NCBI GenBank assembly: GCA_011087645.1
Contig: JAALLF010000001.1
Coordinates: 396,046 to 460,045 of the forward strand
Length of the DNA stretch: 64,000 nucleotides
Direction: 5' to 3'
Origin: Alphaproteobacteria bacterium
Lineage (GTDB): Bacteria > Pseudomonadota > Alphaproteobacteria > UBA6615
Position 1 is the first letter of the stretch. Each line of letters opens with the position of its first letter. Position numbers and translations under genes: made by a program. Shown piece by piece: positions 25,054 through 33,486 of this stretch. The notes under the pieces are model-generated. The model was not told the DNA's origin and made no database searches. It saw nothing but the letters and a program-made list of their open reading frames with translations.

Positions 25054-26154
25054 CTAACTCGGCCGCGCGTAGCGCGCAAGCGCGTCTTCATCGACTTCGA
25101 CGCCGAGCCCCGCGCCAGTCGGCGCTTCCACGTGGCCCTCTCGCACGGTGATCGGATTGCGCGCGATATCGACCGCAAGGTAGGGCGTTGTCGGGCTGAC
25201 GCCCCAGGCCAGGACAGGAGCCGCGCTGGCCAGATGAACCACCGCGGCGCTGGAAACGCTGGTCTCGGCGGTCTTGCCAGCCAGATTAACGTTCATGCCC
25301 AGCTCTGCGAACAGCTCGGTCGCCTGAAAGGCGCGGGTGACGCCGCCCAGCTTGATCATCTTCACGCTGCCCCCCTTCGCCGCGCCCATCGCGTGGTGGC
25401 GGCGGACATCTTCGAAACTATGCAGGCCCTCGTCGGCGGCGAGCGCACACGCCGCCTCGCCGGCGACCATGGCCATGCCCTCGACATCGCGGCCCATCAC
25501 CGGCTGTTCGAGGAAATCGAGCGCCGCGCTGGCGCCGCGGGCATAGGTAATCGCATCGTCACGCTTCCAACCTTGGTTAGCGTCAGCCGATAGCTGCACC
25601 GCACCGGCCAGGGCTTCACCGATGGCTTGGGTCCGCGCAATGTCATCGGCCACGGGCTTGCCGCCAACTTTGATCTTCATCGCCGCGAATCCTTCCTCGG
25701 CCTTGGCGCGGGCGTCGGCCACGTCTGTATCGAGATCGCCGGTCGCCAGCATGTTGACCACCGACATGCGGGCGCGCTGGACGCCGCCCTATAGCTCACC
25801 CATCGATTTTTGCTGCGCCTTGCCGGCCAGGTCGTAGAGCGCGATCTCGAGCACCGTCTTGGCGCTGGCATTGCCGTACAACAGCCAATCCATCTCGTTC
25901 AAATTCTCGATAAAGTTGGACGGATCACGGCCAATCAAATAGGGCGCCAGGAAGCGGATCGCCGCGACCATGCTCTCCACGGTCTCGCCGGTCATCGCCG
26001 GCGACGACGACGCCTCGCCCCAGCCGACCAAGCCATTATCGGTCTCGATCCGCGCGAATACATTCTCCGACACCGAGATTTCGACCCCGGACATTTTGAA
26101 CGGCCGCACCAGGGGTAAGTCCGCAACAATCGGCTCGATCTTGGTGATTTTCAT
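25054..26154 (-). pseudogene. Mandelate racemase/muconate lactonizing enzyme-family gene with an in-frame amber
   Basis: Two frames, 26154-25789 and 25767-25054, are in the same phase. A single TAG at 25789-25791 separates ...KSMGEL from GGVQRARM..., where relatives read GELLGG, so one TTG-to-TAG change explains it. The upstream part is the capping domain (LVGWGEASSSPAMTGE). The downstream part has the barrel with all catalytic positions: KIK (MKIKVGG), DAN (ADANQGW), LEQP, ADEG and the final Lys in KMIKLGG. So the active-site half is intact but the protein is split. An internal ATG at 25767 could restart it as 237 residues. It may be a real mutation, a base-call error or stop read-through. 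Confidence 0.8.
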
Positions 26155-26175
26155 GGGTTGACTACCTCCAATGGG

Positions 26176-26733
26176 TCATTTGCGCGCGCGAACGGTGAGG
26201 TCGGCCAGCACGCGGTCGATCATATCAGCAGTTATCGGCGCCTGCTGCGTTGTACAGAAAAAACCCTGCAGCCGGTCGTACGCGGCTGGCCGCCATTGGT
26301 CGCGGGTTGCATTCTCGTCCAACATAAAGGCGGCGCAACGGGCGACATCGCCCATCTGGTAATTGGCGCAGGCGTCGTACCGGCATTCGATATAGTCGAA
26401 ATTTCGGGCGTCCCGGCCTTCGAGGTTCCTCTCGTCGAGCGTCAGGTTGCGGGTCACGCCGGACGGTTTCGGTCCCAGCCGGTCGAGATAGATCGTCAAC
26501 TCACTGACCTTGGGCTCGACAACGAAGACGCCGTAATAGGCTTGGCCGTACCCGCCAAGCAGGTTGCCCTCCGTCATAAAGTGGTGCTCCTCTACCGCCG
26601 CCTTGCCACCGGGCCGAAAGTTCAGCGGGCTATCGCCGATAGAGAGTTTGTCCCATTGCTGTGCCGCTGCTCCTGGACCGATGGCCAAACTCGCCAAATA
26701 AACGACGATTGATACGGCATTGGTAATCTTCAT
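26176..26733 (-). CDS. Small exported hypothetical protein
   Basis: The protein has 185 residues from ATG 26733, with AGGAG 8 bases upstream; a longer in-frame start is weaker. It has a signal peptide (KITNAVSIVVYLASLAIG, cleavage near GAAA-QQ). The mature part contains Cys residues in YIECRYDACANYQMGDVARCAAF and GFFCTTQQAP, suggesting disulfides in the periplasm. The family was not recognised. It is downstream of the Na+/H+ antiporter gene on the same strand; no functional link can be shown. Confidence 0.6.
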   Translation of the reverse strand: MKITNAVSIVVYLASLAIGPGAAAQQWDKLSIGDSPLNFRPGGKAAVEEHHFMTEGNLLGGYGQAYYGVFVVEPKVSELTIYLDRLGPKPSGVTRNLTLDERNLEGRDARNFDYIECRYDACANYQMGDVARCAAFMLDENATRDQWRPAAYDRLQGFFCTTQQAPITADMIDRVLADLTVRARK

Positions 26734-26749
26734 GAACAGCACTCCTGAT

Positions 26750-28003
26750 TTACCGTACAACCCGGCGCACCACACGCCCCACGGTCAGGCCTTGGACGAC
26801 GATGGAGAAGATCACCACCCCATAGGTCAGCGCCAAGACCAGATCCTTATTCGGGAAATCCGGCAGGGACAGGGCTAGGGCCACGGAAATGCCGCCGCGC
26901 AAACCGCCCCAGGTGAGCACGGGGATCGCCCCTTTAGTGAATTCGCGCATGGTGGCGAGAACGGTGATCGGTACCGAAACCGCCAAGAAGCGCGCCACCA
27001 AAACAATCGGTATGGCAGCCGCCATGGCCAAACCAATAGACCCTGTGAACGTCAGGGCGATCACTTCGAAGCCAATCATCAGGAACAGAATGGAGTTCAG
27101 CACTTCGTCGGAGAGCGACCAGAATTTGAACAGATGGTCACGGGTGGTCTCGCTCATGGCGAATTTCTTGCCGTGATTGCCGATCAGCAGGCCGGCAACG
27201 ACCACGGCGATGGGGCCGGAGATGTGCAGCGCCAGGGCGATCGAATAGGTCAGAGTGACCAGGGCCAGGGTGATCAGCACTTCGAGATTATGCTCGTCGA
27301 TGGAGCCGATGGCGCGGTAGGCGAAGAAACCGGCGATCAGGCCCAGCACGGCGCCGCCAACGGCCTCGACGACGAACAATTCGCCGATACCGACGGGTGT
27401 GATCGGATGGCCGCCCTCGGACCCCACCGCGATGGCCACCATGATGGTGAAAACGACGATGCCGACGCCGTCGTTGAACAGGCTCTCGCCGGCGATCTTG
27501 GCCTCGAGCGAGGGCGGTACCTTGATGGTCTTCAAGATGCCCAAGACGGCGATCGGGTCGGTCGGCGAGATCAACGCGCCGAACACCAGGCAATAGGTCA
27601 GCGGGATGGTGAAGCCGAGCCAACCGGCGACCAGGAAGGTGGCGTAGCCGACCACGAAGGTCGAAATCAACACGCCGACCGTGGCCATCACGCTGATCGC
27701 CCATTTGCGCTGGGCCATCTCGTCCAGATCCACATGTAGCGCGCCGGCGAACAACAACAGGCTCAACATGCCTTCCATCAGCAAATCAGGGAAATCGAGG
27801 CTCTCGACGGTGCCGCGCACCGCTTCCTGGAAGCCCAGAGACGGCGCGATCAAATCGATCAGCAGCACCCCCAGGGAAGCCAGCAGCGCGATGACCACCA
27901 GCCCAATGGTATGGGGCAGCTTGAGCCAGCGGTGATTGAGATAGCCAAAGATCGCCGCCAGGGTCAGCAACAGGGCGGCCAGATCGAACAGGGTGGTTTC
28001 CAT
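26750..28003 (-). CDS. Na+/H+ antiporter, CPA1/NhaP type
   Basis: The protein has 417 residues with about 12 transmembrane segments. Signature residues are visible: SPTDPIAVLGILKT (the DP-containing segment) and ESLFNDGVGIVVFTIM, the ion-binding ND motif typical of electroneutral CPA1 exchangers. It should exchange cytoplasmic Na+ (or K+) for H+ at the inner membrane. The start is ATG 28003. There is no large cytoplasmic C-terminal domain, so it is a short NhaP. It is the first gene of its strand here, separated from the TfdA-like gene by a repeat element. Confidence 0.86.
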   Translation of the reverse strand: METTLFDLAALLLTLAAIFGYLNHRWLKLPHTIGLVVIALLASLGVLLIDLIAPSLGFQEAVRGTVESLDFPDLLMEGMLSLLLFAGALHVDLDEMAQRKWAISVMATVGVLISTFVVGYATFLVAGWLGFTIPLTYCLVFGALISPTDPIAVLGILKTIKVPPSLEAKIAGESLFNDGVGIVVFTIMVAIAVGSEGGHPITPVGIGELFVVEAVGGAVLGLIAGFFAYRAIGSIDEHNLEVLITLALVTLTYSIALALHISGPIAVVVAGLLIGNHGKKFAMSETTRDHLFKFWSLSDEVLNSILFLMIGFEVIALTFTGSIGLAMAAAIPIVLVARFLAVSVPITVLATMREFTKGAIPVLTWGGLRGGISVALALSLPDFPNKDLVLALTYGVVIFSIVVQGLTVGRVVRRVVR

Positions 28004-28143
28004 GAAGTGCTCGCGATGCAGGTCGGTATAGGGAGTCGCGGCGCAGTCTAGAGCATTACCCGAATTGGGAGAATCGGTTTGCCGAGTTTACGCGGGATCC
28101 CCGCCGTCCCTCGGTGGCGGAGCAACCGCCTATAACAGCCTCG

Positions 28144-28246
28144 CCCTTCGAGACGCCGCCCGTTGGGCGGCTCCTCAGGATGAGGCTTTGTGAATATCTA
28201 ACAGAATTCCTCATCCTGAGGGCTCGCGCAGCGAGTGTCTCGAAGG
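28144..28246. repeat. Paired palindromic intergenic element (copy A)
   Basis: It occupies most of the 306-base gap 28004-28309. The left arm 28144-28185 (CCCTTCGAGACGCC ... CTCCTCAGGATGAGG) and the right arm 28209-28246 (CCTCATCCTGAGG ... GTGTCTCGAAGG) are inverted copies, each with its own inner hairpin (GCCGCCCGTTGGGCGGC on the left; GCTCGCGCAGCGAG on the right), giving a cruciform. A second copy is at 32901-32998. No gene is supported in this gap, and the rest shows nothing else notable. Confidence 0.75.
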
Positions 28247-28309
28247 ACGAGGAATTCCACCCCGCCAGATGCGATTGCCCTGCCCAAAATAAAACAGGCT
28301 GGTTCCCCT

Positions 28310-29221
28310 TTACTCCGCGGCGATGATGTCCTTGAGCGCGATGCCTTCCTGCTCGCAGGTCGGCGCGAAGTCTCGCACGGTGGTGCGCTGCATGTTGCGC
28401 TTGTAGCGCAGATCGTCGAAAGCCAGGCCGCGATGCATGGTGCAGCGGTCGTCCCACATCACCAGATCGTTGACCCGCCAACGGTGGCTATAGACGAACT
28501 GGCGCTGGGTGGCGTGCTCGATCAGCTCGGCCAGCAGCGCCTTGCCCGCCGCGTCGTCCATACCAAAGATGCGCTCGGCGTGGGACGCCAGATAGAGAGT
28601 GCGGCGGCCGGAATCGCCGTGGGTGCGCACCACGGTCTGGGGCGCCGCGGGCAGCCCTTTGATTTCGTCTTCCGTGAACTGGTCGTAGCCGATCTTGCGC
28701 CGGGATTCGCGGATCGAATGCTCGGCCACCAACCCTTCCAGGCGCGCCCGCATGTCGGCCGACAGGCCATCGTAGGCGGCGCGCAGATCGGCGAATTCGG
28801 TCTGCCCGCCGGTCGGCGGGATCGAGCGCGCGTAGAGCAACGAGCATTTCGCCGGCACCGGCCGGAACGAGCTGTCGGTGTGCCACAGCCGGTTGCCCGA
28901 ATTGAAATGCCGCCGTTCGCTGTCGGCGGGCAACGGCTCGTTGTCGGCGCCGAGGTTGGAGACATCGGCGAATTCCGGCCCCAAGCGCAGCTTCACGCCC
29001 TTGCGGAACTTCTGGATCGTCGTCTCGAGCGGCCCGAACCGCGCGCTGAACGCCAACTGCGCCGCGTCGCTGAGCGCTTGGTCGGGAAACACCAGCACCG
29101 AATAGGTATTGAACGCATCTTCCAACGCCTCGAATTCCGCATCGCTCATCGCCACGCGCAAATCGAGATCGCCGATCTCGGCGGCAAATGTCGGGGTAAT
29201 GGGGTGCACGCTGAAGGACAT
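28310..29221 (-). CDS. TfdA-like Fe(II)/2-oxoglutarate dioxygenase
   Basis: The protein has 303 residues. The facial triad is clear: LWHTDSSF (His, Asp) and CTMHRGLAFDD (distal His), with the 2-oxoglutarate Arg in RNMQRTTVRD. The N-terminal HPITPTFAAEIGDLDLR and the middle PPTGGQTEFADLRAAYDGL resemble the 2,4-dichlorophenoxyacetate dioxygenase branch found in bacteria including non-degraders, where the natural substrate is often unknown. Cytoplasmic. The start is ATG 29221. It sits between the palindromic element and tRNA-Glu, with no partner genes. Confidence 0.85.
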   Translation of the reverse strand: MSFSVHPITPTFAAEIGDLDLRVAMSDAEFEALEDAFNTYSVLVFPDQALSDAAQLAFSARFGPLETTIQKFRKGVKLRLGPEFADVSNLGADNEPLPADSERRHFNSGNRLWHTDSSFRPVPAKCSLLYARSIPPTGGQTEFADLRAAYDGLSADMRARLEGLVAEHSIRESRRKIGYDQFTEDEIKGLPAAPQTVVRTHGDSGRRTLYLASHAERIFGMDDAAGKALLAELIEHATQRQFVYSHRWRVNDLVMWDDRCTMHRGLAFDDLRYKRNMQRTTVRDFAPTCEQEGIALKDIIAAE

Positions 29222-29268
29222 GAGCGGGTCCTCGCTGTCGGCCGCGGTATAGCGCGCGCGCCGAAAAT

Positions 29269-29344
29269 TGGCGTCCCCTACGGGACTCGAACCCGTGTTT
29301 ACGGCGTGAGAGGCCGTTGTCCTAGGCCACTAGACGAAGGGGAC
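29269..29344 (-). tRNA. tRNA-Glu (anticodon CTC)
   Basis: This is a 76-nt cloverleaf on the minus strand with the CCA encoded (29269-29271). The acceptor stem GTCCCCT pairs with AGGGGAC. The anticodon stem ACGGC/GCCGT holds the loop CTCTCAC with anticodon CTC (plus-strand 29308-29310), reading GAG. The T-arm has GGTTCGAGTCC. No CCA mismatch or intron was seen. It is isolated, with no other tRNA nearby. Confidence 0.95.
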
Positions 29345-29417
29345 ACTAGCGGTGGGCGGACATTCGCATATCGGACCCATCGGTGCAATTACAGGGACGG
29401 CATTTCAGGGTGGCGTT

Positions 29418-30467
29418 TCAGCCTGAGTGCGTTCTGGCCGCTGTCAGGAAAGCGTCGACCTCTGCGTCGGTCGTGTTGAACGACGCGACCAGGCGGATCG
29501 TCCCCTCGCCTCCCATGCGGTAGAAGCCGAACCCGTCGGCCTCCAACCCGGCGATGACCGGCTCGGGCAGCACGGCGAACACCTCGTTGGCTTCGACCGG
29601 GTGGACCAGTTGTGCGCCTTCTAGCGCGCCGATCCCGTCGGCCAGGCGGGCGGCGGCGCGGTTGGCGGTGCGCGCGTTGGCCAGCCACAGATCGTCGGCC
29701 AGATAGGCGTCGAGCTGGGCGGTGATGAAGCGCATCTTCGACAAGAGATGGCCGCCGCGCTTGCGGGCCTCGCCGAATTCGTGCGCCAGCGCGGGGCGAA
29801 AAAAGATCACCGCCTCGGCGGCTAGCGCGCCGTTCTTGGTGGCGCCGAAGCTCAACACGTCGACACAGCAGCGCCAGGTCGCCTCGGCCGGGCTCAAACC
29901 CTGATGCACCACCGCGTTGGCGAAGCGCGAGCCGTCCATATGCACGCCCATGCCGTGGCCGTGGGCGACTTCGGTCAGCGCCGCGAGTTCGCCGGCGTTA
30001 TAGACGGTGCCGGCTTCGGTCGCTTGCGACAGGGTCAGCGCGGCGGGGCGCACATTGTGCACCCCATGGGGCCGGGCGTCGGTCAGCCGCGCCGCCAGAT
30101 CGTCGGCGGCGATCTTGCCGCCGGCGCCGTCGATGGTGACCATCTTGGCGCCACCGCTATAAAATTCCGGCGCGCCGCATTCGTCGACATAGGCATGGCT
30201 GCCCGGGTGACAGTAGATCGCACCGTGCGGCGGGGTCAGCGCCGCCAGCGCCAGGGCATTGGCCGCTGTACCGGTGGCGACCGGGAACACCGCGACCTCG
30301 GTCTCGAAGATCTCGGCGCATTTGGCCTCGACCCGCGCGGTCCAATCGTCGGCGCCGTAGGGCATGGCCGCGCCATCGGCCGCCTTGGTCAATGCGGCGA
30401 CGATCTCGGGTGCGGCGCCGCTGACATTGTCGCTGGCGAAGTTGGCTCGGGTGCGGTTAGCAGGCAT
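29418..30467 (-). CDS. ltaE: Low-specificity threonine aldolase
   Basis: The protein has 349 residues. It is a PLP fold-type I enzyme: FASDNVSGAAPEI at the N-terminus, AVFPVATGTAANALAL (phosphate-binding region), HMDGSRFANAVV (the Asp that contacts the pyridine N), and SFGATKNGA with the PLP Lys (~residue 205). It cleaves L-threonine or L-allo-threonine to glycine and acetaldehyde. The start ATG at 30467 directly abuts the stop of the small membrane-anchored protein gene (TGAATG), so they form an operon. Confidence 0.88.
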   Translation of the reverse strand: MPANRTRANFASDNVSGAAPEIVAALTKAADGAAMPYGADDWTARVEAKCAEIFETEVAVFPVATGTAANALALAALTPPHGAIYCHPGSHAYVDECGAPEFYSGGAKMVTIDGAGGKIAADDLAARLTDARPHGVHNVRPAALTLSQATEAGTVYNAGELAALTEVAHGHGMGVHMDGSRFANAVVHQGLSPAEATWRCCVDVLSFGATKNGALAAEAVIFFRPALAHEFGEARKRGGHLLSKMRFITAQLDAYLADDLWLANARTANRAAARLADGIGALEGAQLVHPVEANEVFAVLPEPVIAGLEADGFGFYRMGGEGTIRLVASFNTTDAEVDAFLTAARTHSG

Positions 30468-30800
30468 TCAGGGCGTCACCGTATTAATGATGGCGCCGCT
30501 CGATAGGTCGATGACGTAAACCCGCGCACAGTCGCTCGCCCCGGCGAGACCGGCCGTGCGCACCGCCAGACGCCTGCCGTTGAGTTCCATATCGGCGATT
30601 TCGCAGCCCGCCGGTAATCCCAGAGACAGGGTCTCGGCGATCCGGCCGGCGGCGGCCGCATCATTATTGCCGGCACCATTATTATCGGCGGCGCGATTGT
30701 CGTCAGGGCTGTTAAGGTTGAAGATGGCCCACACCACCGCTCCCAGCGCGACAAAAATCAGCACCGCCAAACCGATGACCACGCCCTTTATCACACGCAC
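30468..30800 (-). CDS. Small membrane-anchored protein (DUF6476-like)
   Basis: The protein has 110 residues. It has one N-terminal transmembrane segment (IKGVVIGLAVLIFVALGAVV), then an Asn/Asp/Ala-rich linker and a short soluble domain (LGLPAGCEIADMELNGRRL ... DCARVYVIDLSSGAII). The resemblance to the DUF6476 family near rluD/rpoH in alphaproteobacteria is from memory and not certain. The soluble part should face the periplasm. It is divergent from rluD (45-base gap) and coupled to ltaE downstream. Confidence 0.6.
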   Translation of the reverse strand: MRVIKGVVIGLAVLIFVALGAVVWAIFNLNSPDDNRAADNNGAGNNDAAAAGRIAETLSLGLPAGCEIADMELNGRRLAVRTAGLAGASDCARVYVIDLSSGAIINTVTP

Positions 30801-30844
30801 TGCTCTGCCCTCTGTCCTGTTCGAACGGCCGGCAGTCTAAGGCG

Positions 30845-31858
30845 ATGACCGGCAAAGGCAAAGCAATCACCATCGCCGTCGCCGAGGGTGCGGCCGGCCA
30901 ACGGCTCGACGCGGTGCTCGCCGACGCCATCGACGGCATGTCGCGCTCGCGCCTGAAGTCGCTGATCCTCGACGGCCATCTGAGCCTGGACGGGGTGGCG
31001 CTGCGCCAACCCTCGCGCAAGGTCGTGGCGGGCGAGCGGTTTACCCTGATCGTGCCCGACGCCACGCCGGCGATACCGCAAGGTCAGGACATTCCCTTGA
31101 ATATCCTCCACGAGGATGAGGATCTGATCATCATCGACAAGCCGGCCGGGCTGGTGGTCCATCCGGCGCCGGGCAATCCCGACCGCACCCTGGTCAACGC
31201 CCTGATCGCCCATTGCGGCCCCAGCCTAACCGGCATTGGCGGGGTGCGGCGGCCGGGCATCGTCCACCGGTTGGACAAGGATACCAGCGGCGTCATGGTG
31301 GCGGCCAAATCCGCCGCCGCCCATGCTTCGCTCAGCGCGCAGTTCGCCGAACGCACGGTCGACCGGGCCTACCGCGCAATCGTCTTCGGTTCCCCCAATC
31401 CGCGGGCCGGCGAGATCGAAAGCCTGATCGGCCGCAGCCCGCGCAACCGCAAGAAGATGGCGGTGGTGACCCGCAACGGTAAGGCCGCGCTAACCCATTA
31501 CCAGACCGAGCAATTACTGGGCCCGGCCGAGGCGCCGGTGGCCAGCGTTCTGACCTGTAAGTTGTCGACCGGGCGCACTCACCAGATCCGCGTTCACCTG
31601 ACCCACTTGGGCCACCCGCTGATCGGCGATCCGGTCTATGGCCGGGCACAGAATCGCTCGCAAAATCGCCCGCGCGGCAAGCGGGGAATAGCGGTTTCAC
31701 CGGACGCGCGCGCGGTGATGGCGGCGTTCCCGCGCCAGGCCCTGCACGCTTTTCGCCTGGGATTGGAACATCCCACCAGCGGCAAACGGCTATTTTTTGA
31801 AACATTATTACCGAGGGACATGGTCACGCTTATCGATAATTTAGAATCTCTACAATAA
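30845..31858 (+). CDS. rluD: RluA-family 23S rRNA pseudouridine synthase, RluD-type
   Basis: The protein has 337 residues. An N-terminal S4 RNA-binding domain (LDAVLADAIDGMSRSRLKSLI..., residues ~18-80) is followed by the catalytic domain with the RluA-family motif RPGIVHRLDKDTSGVMV, whose Asp in HRLDKDTSG is the nucleophile, and the C-terminal LSTGRTHQIRVHLTHLGHPL. RluD makes pseudouridines 1911/1915/1917 in helix 69 of 23S rRNA. It is upstream of rpoH on the same strand, an order common in alphaproteobacteria. Complete. Confidence 0.86.
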   Translation: MTGKGKAITIAVAEGAAGQRLDAVLADAIDGMSRSRLKSLILDGHLSLDGVALRQPSRKVVAGERFTLIVPDATPAIPQGQDIPLNILHEDEDLIIIDKPAGLVVHPAPGNPDRTLVNALIAHCGPSLTGIGGVRRPGIVHRLDKDTSGVMVAAKSAAAHASLSAQFAERTVDRAYRAIVFGSPNPRAGEIESLIGRSPRNRKKMAVVTRNGKAALTHYQTEQLLGPAEAPVASVLTCKLSTGRTHQIRVHLTHLGHPLIGDPVYGRAQNRSQNRPRGKRGIAVSPDARAVMAAFPRQALHAFRLGLEHPTSGKRLFFETLLPRDMVTLIDNLESLQ

Positions 31859-31888
31859 CTTGAATCAAGCCACAGAAAAGCCATATTA
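31859..31888 (+). promoter_or_regulatory. Candidate sigma-32-type promoter upstream of rpoH
   Basis: CTTGAA at 31859-31864 and CCATATTA at 31881-31888 are separated by 16 bases, close to the alphaproteobacterial heat-shock promoter pattern (CTTGAA, then CYTATNT-like at 16-18 bases). This would allow RpoH to stimulate its own gene. The element begins right after the rluD stop and leaves ~90 bases to the rpoH ATG. A TTGACA at 31891 has no good -10 partner. The call is by eye. Confidence 0.45.
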
Positions 31889-31979
31889 AATTGACATAAG
31901 TAACGTGACACGAAACCGTCCATCGCAACCAGACAGGGGTTGCGGACGGCGGCATATTTGCGTGCGGAGGGACTAGATC

Positions 31980-32870
31980 ATGGCGACACCCAATCTTCCC
32001 AGCCTTACCCCGGAAGGCAATCTCTCGCGGTATCTGCAGGATATCCGCAAGTTTCCCATGCTGACCCACGAGGAAGAATTCATGCTGGCCAAGCGCTGGC
32101 TCGACCATGACGATGTCGACGCGGCTCATAAAATGGTCACCAGCCATCTGCGCCTGGTCGCCAAGATCGCCATGGGCTATCGCGGCTACGGCCTGCCCCT
32201 GGCGGAAATGATTTCCGAAGGCAATGTCGGCCTGATGCAGGCGGTCAAGAAGTTCGATCCCGACAAGGGGTTCCGGCTGGCGACCTACGCCATGTGGTGG
32301 ATCCGCGCCGCCATGCAGGAATATATCCTGCACTCGTGGAGCTTGGTGAAAATGGGCACCACCGCGGCGCAGAAAAAACTGTTCTTCAATCTACGCCGCA
32401 TGAAGGGCCGCTTGAAGGCTCTGGAGGAAGGCGACCTGTCGCCGGAGAATGTCGAAAAGATCGCCACCGAACTCAACGTCGCGGAATCCGATGTGGTGTC
32501 GATGAACCGCCGTTTGGCCGGCCCCGATAGTTCGCTGAATGCGCCGCTGCGCGCCGATGGCGACGGCGACAGCGAATGGATGGACTGGCTGGTCGACGAA
32601 TCGGAATCCCAAGAGGTCTTGCTAGCCGAGGAAGACGAGCTGGTGAAACGCCGCGAGATGCTGACCAGCTCGATGAGCGCGCTCAACGAACGCGAGCAGC
32701 ACATTCTGACCGAACGGCGTTTGAAAGAGAGCCCGGTGACTTTGGAAGAGCTGTCCCAGGTTTACGGCATCAGCCGCGAGCGCGTGCGCCAAATCGAAGT
32801 GCGGGCATTCGAGAAGCTGCAAAAAGCGATCCGCAACTTGGCGAAAGAACAGCGTCTCGCGCAGGCTTGA
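31980..32870 (+). CDS. rpoH: RNA polymerase sigma-32 factor RpoH
   Basis: The protein has 296 residues. Region 1.2 starts LSRYLQDIRKFPMLTHEEE; region 2 includes LVAKIAMGYRGYGLPLAEMISEGNVGLMQAVKKFDP and the DNA-melting segment GFRLATYAMWWIRAAMQEY; the RpoH box reads AAQKKLFFNLRRMKGRL; region 4 has LEELSQVYGISRERVRQIEVRAFEKL. This is the heat-shock sigma factor directing the alphaproteobacterial RpoH regulon. The start is ATG 31980 with GGAGGG upstream. It follows rluD. Confidence 0.93.
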   Translation: MATPNLPSLTPEGNLSRYLQDIRKFPMLTHEEEFMLAKRWLDHDDVDAAHKMVTSHLRLVAKIAMGYRGYGLPLAEMISEGNVGLMQAVKKFDPDKGFRLATYAMWWIRAAMQEYILHSWSLVKMGTTAAQKKLFFNLRRMKGRLKALEEGDLSPENVEKIATELNVAESDVVSMNRRLAGPDSSLNAPLRADGDGDSEWMDWLVDESESQEVLLAEEDELVKRREMLTSSMSALNEREQHILTERRLKESPVTLEELSQVYGISRERVRQIEVRAFEKLQKAIRNLAKEQRLAQA

Positions 32871-32900
32871 CGTGATCCCGGTCTGCTGGACATCCCAGCG

Positions 32901-32998
32901 CCCTTCGAGACGGGCCTTCGGCCCTCCTCAGGATGAGGATTTTCTGTATTACCCTTGATCCTCATGCTGAGGAGCGAGCCTTAGCGAGCGTCTCGAAG
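32901..32998. repeat. Paired palindromic intergenic element (copy B)
   Basis: This sits between rpoH and the convergent membrane-protein gene. The left arm 32901-32938 (CCCTTCGAGACGG ... CTCCTCAGGATGAGG) and the right arm 32960-32998 (CCTCATGCTGAGG ... GCGTCTCGAAG) are inverted copies with inner hairpins GGGCCTTCGGCCC and GCGAGCCTTAGCGAGC. It is the same family as 28144-28246. Its position after two converging 3' ends suggests a transcription-ending or mRNA-protecting role. Confidence 0.75.
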
Positions 32999-33004
32999 CA
33001 CGGC

Positions 33005-33484
33005 CTAGCGGCCGGCGACACCCTCGCCCCAATCCTCGATCAGCTGCTTTTGCTCTTTGCGCAGGGTCTCGATCCGGCCATCCGTGACGACCCCCAGTAC
33101 AATCGCCGACACCGGCGGCAATAGCAGTACCAGCACCCATCCCGCAGCGGCGGCGCCGTATATGACGACGAGCACGAATACATTAGAGACCAGGGCAATC
33201 GCTTGACTAAACGTTGCCGCGCCGAGAATAAAATCGGCCAGGTAGGGGCTGAGGCCAGCGAAATTCAAAATCGCGACGGAAATCGCCGCATGCTTTTCCG
33301 GCTCGCGGTCGATAAAAATAGCCACTGCGGTCGGCGCCATGCCGACGAAGAGCAAGATTAGCGCCGGCGCCGCGACTACCAAGAGCCCGATCGCGACAGC
33401 GCTGAACCCCAACATCAGTAGCGGCAGGCCACCCCGCGAACGTCTGGCGCGCTTCGCAACCGGCTTATTCTTTTTCTTCGCCAC
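33005..33484 (-). CDS. Small polytopic membrane protein
   Basis: The 159-residue protein has a very basic N-terminus (AKKKNKPVAKRARRSRGG) followed by about four transmembrane segments (~20-45, ~46-58, ~88-108 and ~110-130) and a charged C-terminal tail (RIETLRKEQKQLIEDWGEG). No known family was recognised. It starts 2 bases after the pseudokinase stop, so it is almost certainly in the same operon and may be its membrane partner. Likely topology: N-terminus in the cytoplasm. Confidence 0.72.
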   Translation of the reverse strand: MAKKKNKPVAKRARRSRGGLPLLMLGFSAVAIGLLVVAAPALILLFVGMAPTAVAIFIDREPEKHAAISVAILNFAGLSPYLADFILGAATFSQAIALVSNVFVLVVIYGAAAAGWVLVLLLPPVSAIVLGVVTDGRIETLRKEQKQLIEDWGEGVAGR

Positions 33485-33486
33485 GG

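Noticed and set aside
28235..29479. 414-residue open frame on the plus strand
   Set aside because: It is antisense to the TfdA-like dioxygenase gene and tRNA-Glu; the dioxygenase has the complete metal triad.
28144..32998. CRISPR array or IS ends suggested by palindromes
   Set aside because: Only paired inverted arms are seen, without regularly spaced direct repeats, transposase gene or target-site duplications.
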